A stretch of 64,000 nucleotides of DNA from Xanthostigma xanthostigma (GCA_963575645.1 OY754469.1:41126753-41190752); one strand, 5' to 3'; shown: positions 33,021 to 43,312, numbered from the stretch's first letter. The notes: generated by a model not told the origin, from the letters alone. Translations and numbers: made by a program.

Positions 33021-33633
33021 CTAGCGGCCCTGTACGTGCTTCGCTACGTATAAAGTGAAATAATAAAACAATTTAATTGGAACATCTATCTATCTATTTT
33101 ATTTATTTTAAAATATACATGGACGTATATGTGTGTATGTCGAGCACTCCGGCTGCGCCGTCGTGCCCGGTGCAAAAGAACGAATGGGGAAGGAAGAAAA
33201 AAAATTTTTGGGTGGACTACCCCTAACATTTAGGGGGATGAAAAATAGATGTTGGCGAAGTGACACCTGTAGACATCTGGCGGGGATAACTAATTAAATG
33301 ACGATTGATCAGTTTTCGACCGGAGAGGAAAAATGATTAAATTACTAAAATGGCTATTAAAAAATAAGGGTTGATCGTAGAAGGGTGAAAATTGAGGATT
33401 GTATGTATTTTTGTATGTTGTATCATAAAAAAATAGAAATTAAAAATTTTGTCTAAAAAATAAAAAAAAAAATTTTGGGGTGGACTACCCCTAACATTTA
33501 GGGGGATGAAAAATAGATGTTGGCCGATTCTCATAGATACCGGATAAGCACAAAAAATTTCATCAAAATCGGTCAAGCCGTTTCGGAGGAGTATGGCAAC
33601 AAAAACTGTGACACGAGAATTTTATATATTAGA
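33021..33633 (-). mobile_element. Non-autonomous Helitron
   Basis: On the minus strand it starts TCTAATATATAAAATTCTCG and ends with a hairpin-capable TACGTAGCGAAGCACGTA, then CAGGGCCG and CTAG followed by T (CTAG at 33021-33024). A (33634 complement) and T (33020 complement) flank it. Internally a 47-bp block beginning GGGTGGACTACCCCTAACAT is repeated at 33212 and 33478. Body phrases such as AAAATCGGTCAAGCCGTTTC are typical. There is no Rep/helicase. Confidence 0.8.
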
Positions 33634-34537
33634 TATTATTTGATCTTCGAAATTGACATTTAGGTAATATTATTAAGTATTGTATGTATTCGAAAAAATA
33701 TAGAAGCGTGGACATATAAATTAAAAGTATCTACGTGATATTATTAGTAAAAAACATAATATACAAAAATATCTACATACATACATTACTAAAAAAATAA
33801 AATTTAGCATAAAATGTTGATCTTTGAATTTATGTTGGTTAAGCAAATAGGATTTACATAATATGTTTTTAAAACGTTTCAAACAAGAGCTTTCTCAAAT
33901 ATTTTAATAGAGTTCATTTTATTGCTTTCAGTACTTACTATATTATTATTATCTTTTCAAATTACAACTATCGCTTCGACTCTGAGAGCTGCAACTCTTT
34001 TAACTCTCCACCCCAAACTTTTATTTCAGTGCGATTAGTATCGCAACTTTATACACTTAAAACTACTTAGGTTTTATTAATATGTTTTTGAGTGCGCTGA
34101 TCCCGAATATGATACAGGGGTGACACCTTCCAACGTTACCTTATAGTTTTTTTTCTAAAAAAAGCACAATGGATATCCCTATATCTAAAATATCGCTAAA
34201 CATATCTGTAGCTCAAAATCTATTGGTTTTAAGGCTATGCGCCCATGGACACTTTTTCTTAGTGACGTTTAAACTATAAAATAAAACCATTTTCGATCAA
34301 TTTAACCGAGAACCAAATCCCATAAGGTTTGTGCGGGATCTTTTAAGAAATATATATTAATACTATTTGCATTGTCTATAACGATTTGAGGCTTTGTCGA
34401 AACGTGTTTAAGAATTGAAAACCACTCCAAAATTCGTTCTTTATTAAAATATTCTTAAAAATTTAATTCCTTGATAAGCCGCTTTCGTAATACATTACAT
34501 CTTCAGATCTAATTAATATCTATAAATTACGATAATA

Positions 34538-34600
34538 TATAGTCTTGGAATCAGTTACAATATATAATAATTACATATTGTAACTGATTCCAAGACTATA
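34538..34600. repeat. 63-bp hairpin at palindrome centre
   Basis: TATAGTCTTGGAATCAGTTA and TAACTGATTCCAAGACTATA are perfect inverted repeats around about 20 nt. The unit interrupts the left outer arm and may be a tiny MITE with TA duplication. Confidence 0.6.
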
Positions 34601-35366
34601 CAGGGTGTCCCATTAAGAATGGGATATAGAACAACCGCAGATTCTCCAATTCAAAATAAAACGATTAAGCGAAATATGCTTAGATGAAATGTTACTCGCT
34701 CTACCAGTGGCGTACGGCAGGAGTAAGTAATGCTTGTACCCCTTCTAAATGTTTCGCCGCTGTCTAAATTTTAATTTTGACTATAATTTTTATTTTTTTG
34801 ATATTTTCTAAGTCAAAATAATGTACACTTGTTAGTTTGTTGTAAAGTCATTGGTTTTCGAGATATTCGCAGTTAAAGATAGATAGACATGTACTTTTTA
34901 TTTGATTATTATTAGTAATTTTCATTTTCACAATTTTGTCTTAAAAAAACTGCGAATATCTCGAAAACCAATGACTTTGCAACAAACTAACAAGTGTACA
35001 TTATTGACTTAGAAAATATCAAAAAAATTAAAATTATAGTCAAAATTAAAATTTAGACAGCGGCGTAACATTTAGAAAGGGTACAAGCATTACTTACTCC
35101 TGCCGTACGCCACTGGTAGAGCGTACTGAACTAATTTTTTTATTGTTAGGTGCATTTTAGGATATTTAACAAGTGTGCCGATTTGAGTAAAATTATACGG
35201 TGTATTAAAAAAATTATGGACATTAATAATTTTTCAGTTTTCAACTTCAACACCCCGTATTTCGGAAACGAGTAACATTTTATCTAAGCATATTTCGCTT
35301 AATCATTTTATTTTGAACTGGAGAATCTGCGGTTGTTCTATGTCCCATTCTTAATGGGACACCCTG
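34601..35366. mobile_element. Mariner-type MITE with TA duplication
   Basis: CAGGGTGTCCCATTAAGAAT and its complement form the ends, flanked by TA (34599-34600, 35367-35368). CAGGGTGTCCC is a well-known kind of mariner-like terminus. Inverted identity continues for about 95 bp (CGCAGATTCTCCA, CGATTAAGCGAAATATGC). The centre is filled by another palindrome (34697-35123). There is no transposase. Confidence 0.8.
34697..35123. repeat. Inner palindrome of the nested structure
   Basis: CGCTCTACCAGTGGCGTACG at the left is mirrored by CGTACGCCACTGGTAGAGCG at the right. The arms continue through GCAGGAGTAAGTAATGCTTG, AATAATGTACACTTGTTAG and CGAGATATTCGCAGTT, leaving a central spacer of about 70-75 bp. 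Confidence 0.82.
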
Positions 35367-35512
35367 TATATTATCGTAATTTATAGATATTAATTAGATC
35401 TGAAGATGTAATGTATTACGAAAACGGCTTATCAAGGAATTAAATTTATAAGAAAATTTTAATAAAGAACGAATTTTGGAGTGGTTTTCAATTCTTAAAC
35501 TCTTTTCGACTA

Positions 35513-36850
35513 TGGTTCTCTAAAAAATCAAGGCGGACAGTTTCAATCGATTTGAGGCTTATTTTGTGTGGTTATTTTGCATTCTATAATCTAACATTCG
35601 CGATTTAGATGTGGTAACTGAACAGACACTATGCAATATATTTTAATTGAAAAGTGCACCGTGTGCATTCCGTCTTTAACAGGCTACAGGCTAGCGCATG
35701 AAATCGACATTAAAGTTCAGAGACATGCAGGCGTCGTCATCGTCATCAATATCTAATGGTAATGACCATGCGCCAAGCGCATGCGATAACCACGTAACTA
35801 GAACGAAATTCAACGGAAAGTTTTAAGTGAATTTTGGAATTCAATGCGGAGGAAAATTTAATCAGTCTGGAAACGCTTCGTAAAGGAAAATCGATACTAC
35901 TTAGATTTTGCTATTTTAGCATCCGGCATCTTCTTACAGCACTTCTCGGTAATTTTTGATTTTTCCATTCGGATAACTCAAAAAAGTGACATTTCCAGAA
36001 AAAGTGTTTGGAACAAAAGTAGTACATTTTTAGTCAGACAATGCGAATCTGCGATGAACAATAGATGTTGATATATTTAATAATTTCTGTATTGCTATTA
36101 ACCAGAGATATTTACTATTTATTTTAATTATTATTATATTTAATATCTCTGCTATTAACCGTAAGTGGAAGCGTAGCCCATAAAGTGAGACAGCAAATGG
36201 CTGTCTTCTATCTCTTTCTTTTTACTTGGCTCGTTGTGCGCAAGTCTCGCGTCTCGGTTAGTATAAGTGGAAAAGAGCAAGCCACCTCCCTTTCACAAGC
36301 TGCAACTGACGCGCATCCATTCACGGACATGCGCATGAGACTCAGAGTATAGTAAGTGAGATAGACGTATAAATGCTTGCACCGTAGTGTTTAAATCTTT
36401 CTTCCGATCTTTGCTATAGCCATACAGAGGGTATCGAATATATGGGTTTCTATTTGGGAATATAAAGGTGGCCTTGAAAAAATGTAGCACCTCCACCAAA
36501 TCAAAAGTGTATTTGCACCACCTGCATTCCTTCTTGATTTCCTGTAACTTTTATTCGAAACATTTCTTCGATAATTTATTGTTCCCCCATCTTTGATCAG
36601 TTTAAAATGAACACCCAATATAATACTCCCAATTTCAAATACAAAATGTGAAAAAGGTAGTACTGTCTTACATTTAATTGCTTCTTAATTTACTTTTGAA
36701 CTGAACTATTGTTTGTTCCCAAAAACGATTGTTGATTGGCTATGAATCCGTTGGTTAACAATAAAGATTCTACAAGCAAAGCTAGTCGTCAACTGTTCGT
36801 TGCGATGCGAGTTATTCTGTGGTATGATTTACATGAACCGTCTTCTGTCG
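35513..36850. other. No gene seen
   Basis: Some patches are CpG-richer (35680-35800, 36220-36350). An AGAGATATT/AATATCTCT inverted pair lies at 36090-36165. The minus-strand frames at 36293-36618 overlap one another and show no domain. I treat them as chance. Confidence 0.3.
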
Positions 36851-36859
36851 ACTGGTCCG

Positions 36860-36893
36860 TATAAAAACACTGCCTCACTCTCATTTATTTTCA
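36860..36893 (+). promoter_or_regulatory. Possible TATA/initiator core promoter
   Basis: TATAAAAA at 36860-36867 is followed about 33 nt later by TTTTCAGGT (A at 36893), roughly the spacing of an arthropod TATA box to a TCAG initiator. It lies about 200 bp before the left arm of the deleted mariner-like element. The same TTATTTTCAG could be a splice acceptor instead. Motif evidence only. Confidence 0.2.
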
Positions 36894-37084
36894 GGTGACG
36901 ACTTTTTCGGTTCAACACTCGGCTTTTTTACGAGCTCTGCTGTCTGATTTATTATGTGCACGTGTAAATAAAAACAGCCTTTTATTATATATTTTAAATT
37001 TTATTGTATTTAAAAACAGCAACGAAATAGAGAATTTATTTAGTGGATTGAAATATAGGTACAACTGGTTTTTTAATAAAGAAC

Positions 37085-38125
37085 TCTTTTTTTTGAAGTT
37101 GAACGTCCTTCAAAAAACGGTCAATAAAAAGCGTAAAATAACAAAGTTTCGAGATTGGCGCCTATTTAATATACCTAAGTATACAGATTGTATCAAATCA
37201 AAACGGTCCATAGAACATTCTGTGTGTAAGACAGAGACGATATATAAAACAGTAAGTAAGAATGAGATAAATGATCGCTAATAGTTACTGTAGTTACGTA
37301 CATAAATAATTACGTACACTGTAAATCTTTTTACCAATTTATCAATTAAAACAACTAAACTGTAATATTAATTCGTATTATTATTTATATCTGGTACAAA
37401 AGTTTTAACAATACTTTTAATAATTAATTTATTAAATGTTCGAAAAGACATCTACGTTCTGTCAAACAATATCCTAATCGATTATAAATATTTTCCCTCA
37501 CATTGGCTGACATCTCATGGTCAACGGACTGACATGCATAGGAAATCTGTATTTTCAATTCGTTCAAATTATGAGCTCTATTTTCTTGAAAGCCATAAAT
37601 TTTGGATTTTACAAATCCCCATAAAAAAAAATTTTCGGAGATAGGCAACCATGTGATTCAAATTCTCGTATGACACTGCGAATTGTTATTTTAGACGGAG
37701 ACAGTCTGTTTTGAAAGGCAGCTACAAATAAATTTATTACGTCGGCGGTTGAATTACCACCATAAAACCATTTAATTATTTGGATTTTTTCCCGAACAGT
37801 ATAAATAGCCATTTTATCAATAATTTCACTAGTGAATACTGACATTTGATAAAATTGTGATTTTTACTGTAGAAAACAAAGACGATACTATCAGATTGTA
37901 ATTGTATAACCACAGTAACTAGCTATTAGCGATCATTTATCTCATTCTTACTTACTGTTTTTGTGCTTTATATAATATCGTCTCTGTCTTACACACAGAA
38001 TGTTCTAAGGACCGTTTTGATTTGATACAATCTGTATAATAATTAAATAGGTGCCGACGTCAAAATTTTGTTATTTTACGTTTCTTAGTAACCCTTTTTT
38101 GAAGAAGGTTCAATTAAAAAAAAGT
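37085..38125 (-). mobile_element. Mariner-like element with long inverted repeats and deleted transposase
   Basis: The left arm 37085-37300 (AAAGCGTAAAATAACAAAG, CAGATTGTATCAAATCAAAA, AAGACAGAGACGATATATAA, GAGATAAATGATCGCTAAT) is mirrored at 37905-38125. Between the arms the minus strand carries the ends of a Tc/mariner-like transposase gene (37424-37845). The outer boundaries are approximate and no TA duplication could be fixed. The plus-strand frame 36895-37281 runs through the left arm and is not a gene. Confidence 0.65.
37424..37845 (-). pseudogene. Tc/mariner-like transposase with catalytic core deleted
   Basis: The first part (37845 to about 37640) reads MAIYTVREKIQIIKWFYGGN, then SKITIRSVIREFESHGCL. 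This is the N-terminal helix-turn-helix that many insect mariner-like transposases carry. The second part (about 37640 to 37424, another frame) reads FFLWGFVKSKIYG, LNELKIQISYAC and YNRLGYCLTERRCLFEHL. This matches the usual end of Tc3-like transposases (LWG.LK..VY ... L..C....G.H.EHL). The roughly 200-residue DDE catalytic middle is missing and the junction is frame-shifted. It cannot be active, though a DNA-binding peptide could in principle be made. Confidence 0.65.
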
Positions 38126-38317
38126 TTTGTATTTTTAACTTTTTAGTTTAAAGTATTGAAGTCGGTTTATGTTTTTATGTGAAAAATTATTTTTTTCTAA
38201 AAAGTTGCTGAACCGATTTAGCTAAAATTTGTATGGAATCAACTTTGCGATTTTTTTGTGTCTAATGAAACCGAAGAACAACGTCCACGCCGGCAATTTC
38301 AACTTTTGCAATATTTC

Positions 38318-38540
38318 TTTTTGATGTTTGTAAATGATAGCGGGAAAGTGGACAGGTACACAAATCAAACACTTTATTTGGCTTTGTATGACGTTTCGCT
38401 GGAGATCCCAGCTTCTTCAGATACTTAGCTGAAAGATGTTAAGTATCTGAAAAAGCTGGGATCTCCAGCGAAACGTCATACAAAGCCAAATAAGGTGTTT
38501 GATTTATGTACCTGTCCACTTTCCCATCAAACATCAATAT
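38318..38540. repeat. Palindrome with GACGTTTCGCTGG core
   Basis: GGGAAAGTGGACAGGTACA, GACGTTTCGCTGGAGATCC and CAGCTTCTTCAGATACTTA are mirrored almost exactly by TAAGTATCTGAAAAAGCTGG, GATCTCCAGCGAAACGTC and TACCTGTCCACTTTCCC around a loop of about 15 nt. The outermost TTGATGTTTG/CAAACATCAA also pairs. The GAAACGTC plus TCTTCAGA pair recurs at 6655 and 54770. Confidence 0.75.
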
Positions 38541-38579
38541 AATGGACGTGAAACCAGAAAATTTCTTTTTGATTTTTGT

Positions 38580-38955
38580 TAATTTTCTAAAAAGTTGCTG
38601 AACCGATTTCGCTAAAATTTATGTGGGACCAACTATGAAACATACTCTATCGAATAAAAAAAGAGTAATCGAAATCGGTTTTCAGCCGACGTAGATATCG
38701 ACGTACGTACAGAAAAAAATACAGTCGAACATATAATTAAATCCTCTTCGTTTTTTTGAAGTTCGCTTAATAAGAAAGCTGTTGAACCGATTTAGCTAAA
38801 ATTTATATGGGACCAACTTTGAGACATATACTCTATCGAATAAAAAAGGAATCATCGAAATCGGTTCACAGCCGGCGAAGATATCGACGGACACACATAC
38901 AAAAAAATACAGACGAATTGAGAACCTCCTCCTTTTTTATGTCGGTTAAAAAGAA
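38580..38955 (+). repeat. Tandem direct repeats (about 180 bp units)
   Basis: GCTGAACCGATTT(A/C)GCTAAAATTT with GGGACCAAC, ACATA(T)ACTCTATCGAATAAAA, ATCGAAATCGGTT and GATATCGACG occur twice in tandem (from about 38595 and 38778). A third partial copy starts near 38205. The last unit ends CTCCTCCTTTTTTATGTCGG. Arrays of this type form the tail of common insect interspersed repeats. It is non-coding. Confidence 0.65.
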
Positions 38956-39429
38956 TCATCTATTTCTGCAACCGTTTTTTCCTAATCATTTTGTGAACAT
39001 GAAATATAGATATTTCCGTGAGTTCTATGTGAACAATACGTTCAAAAAAGAATGTTGCCCTATTTACGGAAAAGATTGCGGATGAAAATATAGGGTAGGT
39101 ATAATGTACATGTATAAGAAAACTATAAGGGTAAGAATAAAAAAAATGATAGTAGCTTGGCCTGCGCTACCCTCACGCGTCGTTTGATCTTTTCTTTTTC
39201 CGGCCAGGGCCTTGCACTCACAGTTTTTCGTTGTGCCTCCAGTTGACTGACTCGATGTTCAGGGCATGGCAAAAATCACATTTTATAAAACTATGTTTTC
39301 TGTCAAAAATATTCTTGAGCTCTTTTCACAGTAATCCGTCGCTGTTAAATTGTTTCAGGAAAATTGAACGCTTAGTGAAACAGCGAAGGATTACTGTAAT
39401 TCATTTCGTCAGTATACTTTTTGAACGGT

Positions 39430-39650
39430 TTTATTTAGTTTGACCTCGTATATTTGTTACTAACTTTGTTTCAAATCTTGCGACAGCTTTTTCAACTGCT
39501 TCGCGTTATCCGATTGAGTTGAAATTTTGCGTATGAATATAGTTCCGATGACAATACAATATTATAATAACTAACTGACCGGTCCTGCAAGGTCAATATA
39601 ATATTTCGAGATCAGTTTTGCACCCGGGTGACACCGGGACGGACCGCTAG
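39430..39650 (+). mobile_element. Helitron 3' portion
   Basis: The end CACCCGGGTGACACCGGGAC can form a hairpin, followed by GGACCG and CTAG (39647-39650) and T. The body phrase TTGAGTTGAAATTTTGCG is typical of this group. The 5' boundary is not visible, so the start given is approximate. Confidence 0.5.
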
Positions 39651-39678
39651 TTATAAAATAAAATACGATTAATAGATA

Positions 39679-40176
39679 CTAGTGTGACCTGTGCGAATTA
39701 TTCGCACTAAATAAGTATAATAATTATCACTTTACAAAATTATTTTTTAAATATGATTGCAAGTATTCAATTCGTTTCTAATTTTGCACACTGCTTATAA
39801 CGTTCTTCTTTTTGTTGTATTACAATATGAAGCTCAGATGACAGATCGAAGAAATATTTTACTAAAATTGTCATATAGAGGCGCAAGTAGCAAAAGCGTT
39901 GAGCTAAGCCAGATGGCATCATGCAGCATTGCTGTCACGTAGTTCAGCGTTGCTCGCTGTTTCAAAATGAAAGCCGTTAGATGGCAGACGTTGTTTAGCG
40001 TTTCTGTATTTTAATTAATTTACAAAAACAAAAGCAATAATAAATTTTTTAGTTGTCGATGTCAGTAGAGCAAGCAATTATCTGTAAAATGATATATAAT
40101 TTATGTGGAGAAATTGTGAGTTTTTTTCTAAAAAGAAAGGCAAACATCTTTAACCTTAGCGTATTAATATATATGA
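39679..40176 (-). mobile_element. Non-autonomous Helitron, family H1 copy 2
   Basis: It has the same termini as 20925-21509: minus-strand start TCATATATATTAATACGC, end hairpin GTGCGAATAATTCGCAC, AGGTCACA, CTAG. A and T flank it (T at 40177, A at 39678 on the plus strand). It is shorter because part of the AGATGGCAG-rich centre is missing. It begins 28 bp after the CTAG of the preceding Helitron. Confidence 0.88.
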
Positions 40177-40594
40177 TAATATATTTTATTCACATCCTTG
40201 ATTTTCGTATACACCTAGTTGCGTATTTTGTACACTTGGCAGTATATTATATATGTAGGTATCTGGTATATTCCCACAGAATGTAACATGCATATTGTTA
40301 TACAATATGTACAACAAAATATACTTTTAAGTAGGTTGCGGAACAATGAACACAAATTTTGTCTGCTTGTACAATTTCTATAGCATAACGAATGAACAAA
40401 ATTCACTCGAAAGCTTGTTATTTTTGGTAATAATAAAGAATGTTGAGAAACGAAACGGCTGATGTGGCGTAAGTAAGCCACTTTGTCACGACATAAAAAA
40501 TAAAAGACAGATTTTTGACTAATAGAAGGTTATGTTCGGGTTTGCACCAGACCCATCTACAAAACCAGCTTCAATAGGCGCATCATGTGAAGCG

Positions 40595-41137
40595 AGCACA
40601 ATATATACATATATACAGTCTGTCATTACATATGGCTTGCTCTGTTGGGGCAACTCTAGCCGAATAAATGATGTTTTAGTTAGTCAAAAAAGAGTTATAA
40701 GAACTATGTCTTTTAAGGATCGTAGACATAGTTGCAGATTACTATTTAAAAATTTAAACATATTGACTGTAGTCTCTTTATATGTTATGAATCTTTTATT
40801 ATATGTAAAAAAAACAACTTATATAATTTTGACGATAATCGCAGAAATACTTACTTAAATATACCTAAGCACAGATTGAACTTATCAGCTAAAAATCAGC
40901 AAATTGTTGTCATAAAATGTTTTAACCATCTTCCTTTAAGTGTACTAGAGAAATTAAAAGTTTAAAAGTATTCAAAAATAAAATAATGTCACAACTGCTA
41001 AAGAATACGATATACTCACTTGAAGAATTTTTTCATTTAATGATGTGTAATTTTTATTGTAATTTGTAATTTTATGACGATTCCACACAGATTTTTTGAT
41101 GTCAGGGATAATAAATTATTATTATTATTATTATTAT
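40595..41137 (+). pseudogene. Non-LTR retrotransposon reverse transcriptase C-terminus and (ATT)n tail
   Basis: The plus-strand frame reads TIYTYIQSVITYGLLCWGNS, VSQKRVIRTMSFKDRRHSCR and LFKNLNILTVVSLYVMN. It shifts to DDNRRNTYLNIPKHRLNLSA, then IKCFNHLPLSVLEKLKV, and shifts again to VFKNKIMSQLLKNTIYSLEE. YG..CWGNS, QKR.IR and N.LP with L..Y.S.EEF identify the C-terminal third of a CR1/Jockey-type LINE protein. At least two frameshifts make it dead. The copy ends in AATAAATTATT and (ATT)n at about 41109-41137, a classical 3' tail. Confidence 0.75.
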
Positions 41138-41142
41138 ATAGA

Positions 41143-41240
41143 GGCCGCTGCACACGAGGCTGGTTTTTGCCGCTAGATTTCTCGCTAGATTTGACTGCTA
41201 GGTTTTCAACCTGCTGTGGCGCTGGGTTTCGTAATGGCTT
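41143..41240. repeat. GCTAGC-rich terminal repeat, copy 4
   Basis: AGGCCGCTGCACACGAGGCT, GCCGCTAGATTTCTCGCTAG and ACTGCTAGGTTTTCAACC resemble 11290-11371 in inverse orientation. It directly follows the LINE tail. The far end is not found. Confidence 0.4.
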
Positions 41241-41726
41241 TTGTGTTCGCTTTGCACAAATAAAAATTCCATAAAGCGTTAAATCACTTATCATGATAAA
41301 GATACAATCAAATGTCAGCGTTTCATGTTTATAAAAAATCTATTGTTTGAACCTTGACTGATTTCGGACATTGCCCGATGTGGCTTGGGCATTGTCGACA
41401 TTCCCTGTATTCCGGACATTGACCGTAACATATACACACACCTTCCTGGCCAACTGCCCACTCGGGATTGAACACCATCCGCCGGCCCTGATCGAAACAT
41501 CATGTATACATTAACAATATAGTATTATAATATGTAATGGATATATGTTCATTGTATATAGCAATTATAAATGCATAACTTATGTAACCAGAATTGGCCA
41601 AATGAACCATAACCATAGACAAACGGAAAGTGGGCACTCTGCCATTACATTAATAGTCATATATGCAATTATATGCATGGCAGAAAAATGAAGATTTCGG
41701 AGTAGCATTTAAAGGTTATTTAAAGA

Positions 41727-42356
41727 TCATATATATTAATACGCTAAGGTTAAGATGTTTGCCTCCCTTTTTAGAAAAAACCTCACAATTACTCCACATA
41801 AATTATATACCTATCATTTTACAGATAATTGCTTACTCTACTGACATCGACAACTAAAAAATTTATTATTGCTTTTGTTTTTGTAAATTAATTAATTATT
41901 AAAATTATATATATAGATATACATTAAGATACAATACAGCAACCCTGAACAAAATCACAGCAATACTGCCATCTGACGGCTTTAATTTTGAAACAGCGTC
42001 AACATGATTGGCAGTCGGTAAATGTTTTGTTCAATTTCAAATCAACTCACGTATAAATACTTTTAGTATAGTGGCGCTTTAGCTCAACGCTTTTGATACT
42101 TGCGCCTCTATATGACAATTTTAGTAAAATATTTCTTCGATCTGTCATCTGAGCTTCATATTGTAATACAAAAAAAAGAAGAACGTTATAAGCAGTGTGC
42201 AAAATTGAATACCTTCATTAAATTTTGATTCATTAAATTGAGTTGAATGATTTATTTACATAATAAAGAATAAATAAAATAAAAAATTTTTGCAATTTTG
42301 TAAAGTGATACTTATTATACTTATTTAGTACGAATAATTCGCACAGGTCACTCTAG
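41727..42356 (+). mobile_element. Non-autonomous Helitron, family H1 copy 3
   Basis: It starts TCATATATATTAATACGC after A (41726) and ends GTACGAATAATTCGCAC, AGGTCACT, CTAG before T (42357), in plus orientation. It is the reverse of copies 1 and 2. It carries extra sequence near 41890-42060 and 42220-42290 compared with them. The hairpin has one mismatch. Confidence 0.88.
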
Positions 42357-42362
42357 TATGTT

Positions 42363-42566
42363 TTATTCTATGTCCGTTTTCCAAGAGGTGGAAATCAGGG
42401 GGGTCAATTTGAAGAGGTTGCCGATCGTGGACTCCTCACCATCGTGTTCATCGATCTCGAAAACAGGGAGTGGGTCTCTTGATTGGCGCTCTGGTAAAAA
42501 AAAGGTACTCCTTCCGACTCCTGAGTCGACAAATATGCAATCTCTTAAAACACGATACAATATCAA
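42363..42566 (-). other. GC-rich open frame of coding-like composition
   Basis: This minus-strand frame of 67 residues contains DCIFVDSGVGRSTFFLPERQ, SRDPLPVFEIDEHDGEES and LFKLTPLISTSWKTDIE. Its stop codon lies about six bases from the Helitron CTAG end at 42356. The base composition is much closer to 50% GC than its neighbours and charged residues are well distributed, so it may be a real or former exon. I do not recognise the protein. An overlapping plus-strand frame is also open, which lowers confidence. Confidence 0.28.
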
Positions 42567-43120
42567 CAGTACCTAAACTTTTTCTTCGGGTTCGTTTGGG
42601 TGAATACAACATTCTTATCATAACGCACATTAACCGCGGCTAGTTTGCTAATAAAACAACTATAAAATAAGATAGTCATCTGAAACTTCAATGATAAAAA
42701 TAAGTTAGTTTGTATATTACAGTATAGAGACATCAGTTCATTCTTTATTACAAGAGCGAGGAAAAGGACAAAATGTAATCACTTTCGCTGTTGGTACTCA
42801 AAACAAGTCACACAACAGCGTATAAAATTTAAAATGCGACTTTAAATTAAAAATGTAAGTCTCACCGTTAGTGTGTACAAGTACTCCTATATAAACCATA
42901 CAGCTTTGGTCTATACTCCTGTTGTTTGATATCTTCCTCGGGTATTCCGTGTGCAGTCAGGCACAGTTCGTATGTTTACATGCGACGACGCCAATATACA
43001 TGTTTTATTATACTTCGTTTTAATAGTATAACTATGTTTTCATCTGCTATGTAAATTAAAAAAAAGTTAATTTAAGTAATGTTTATAGGATAAAAAAGCA
43101 CTCAAAATTTTTAATATATA

Positions 43121-43312
43121 AGTTGACGCGAAAACGCGAGCCGCCAGATCGTCATTCTTGTAGTATTCAAACACGTTCCTCGTTTAGCGTTTATTCACGT
43201 GTTACTACAAGTGTGACGTAACACTTCAAACCACCATGGTGGACAGCGTTGTTTGACATGTCAAAAAGTTGCAAAATTGTAATAATAAATCGACCTCGCG
43301 TTTTCGTGAATA
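43121..43312. repeat. Small inverted-repeat element
   Basis: GACGCGAAAACGCGAG near the left and CTCGCGTTTTCGTGAA near the right are inverted repeats around about 160 bp containing CACCATGGTGG and TTGACATGTCAA palindromes. A MITE-like unit. The boundaries are approximate. Confidence 0.45.

Larger units (their letters stand above)
34390..35512. repeat. Outer layer of a three-level nested palindrome
   Basis: The left arm (GTTTAAGAATTGAAAACCAC, TTCCTTGATAAGCCG, TACATTACATCTTCAGATC, to AATTACGATAATATA) is mirrored at 35367-35512 (TATATTATCGTAATT, GATCTGAAGATGTAATG, CGGCTTATCAAGGAA, GTGGTTTTCAATTCTTAAAC). Between the arms lie a 63-bp hairpin (34538-34600) and the MITE 34601-35366. Confidence 0.8.

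Noticed and set aside
36895..37281. 128-residue frame after TTTTCAG
   Set aside because: Its second half is the inverted repeat of the mariner-like element and the first half has no recognisable domain. A real exon is possible but unsupported.
41315..41503. 62-residue minus-strand frame with a GTTCAATCCCG motif
   Set aside because: The motif resembles a Pol III B box and the region might be a decayed SINE, but no A box, tail or second copy was found.
42358..42576. 72-residue plus-strand frame opposite the 42363-42566 frame
   Set aside because: It is antisense to a frame with more protein-like residue use. Either could be real, and the minus strand was preferred.
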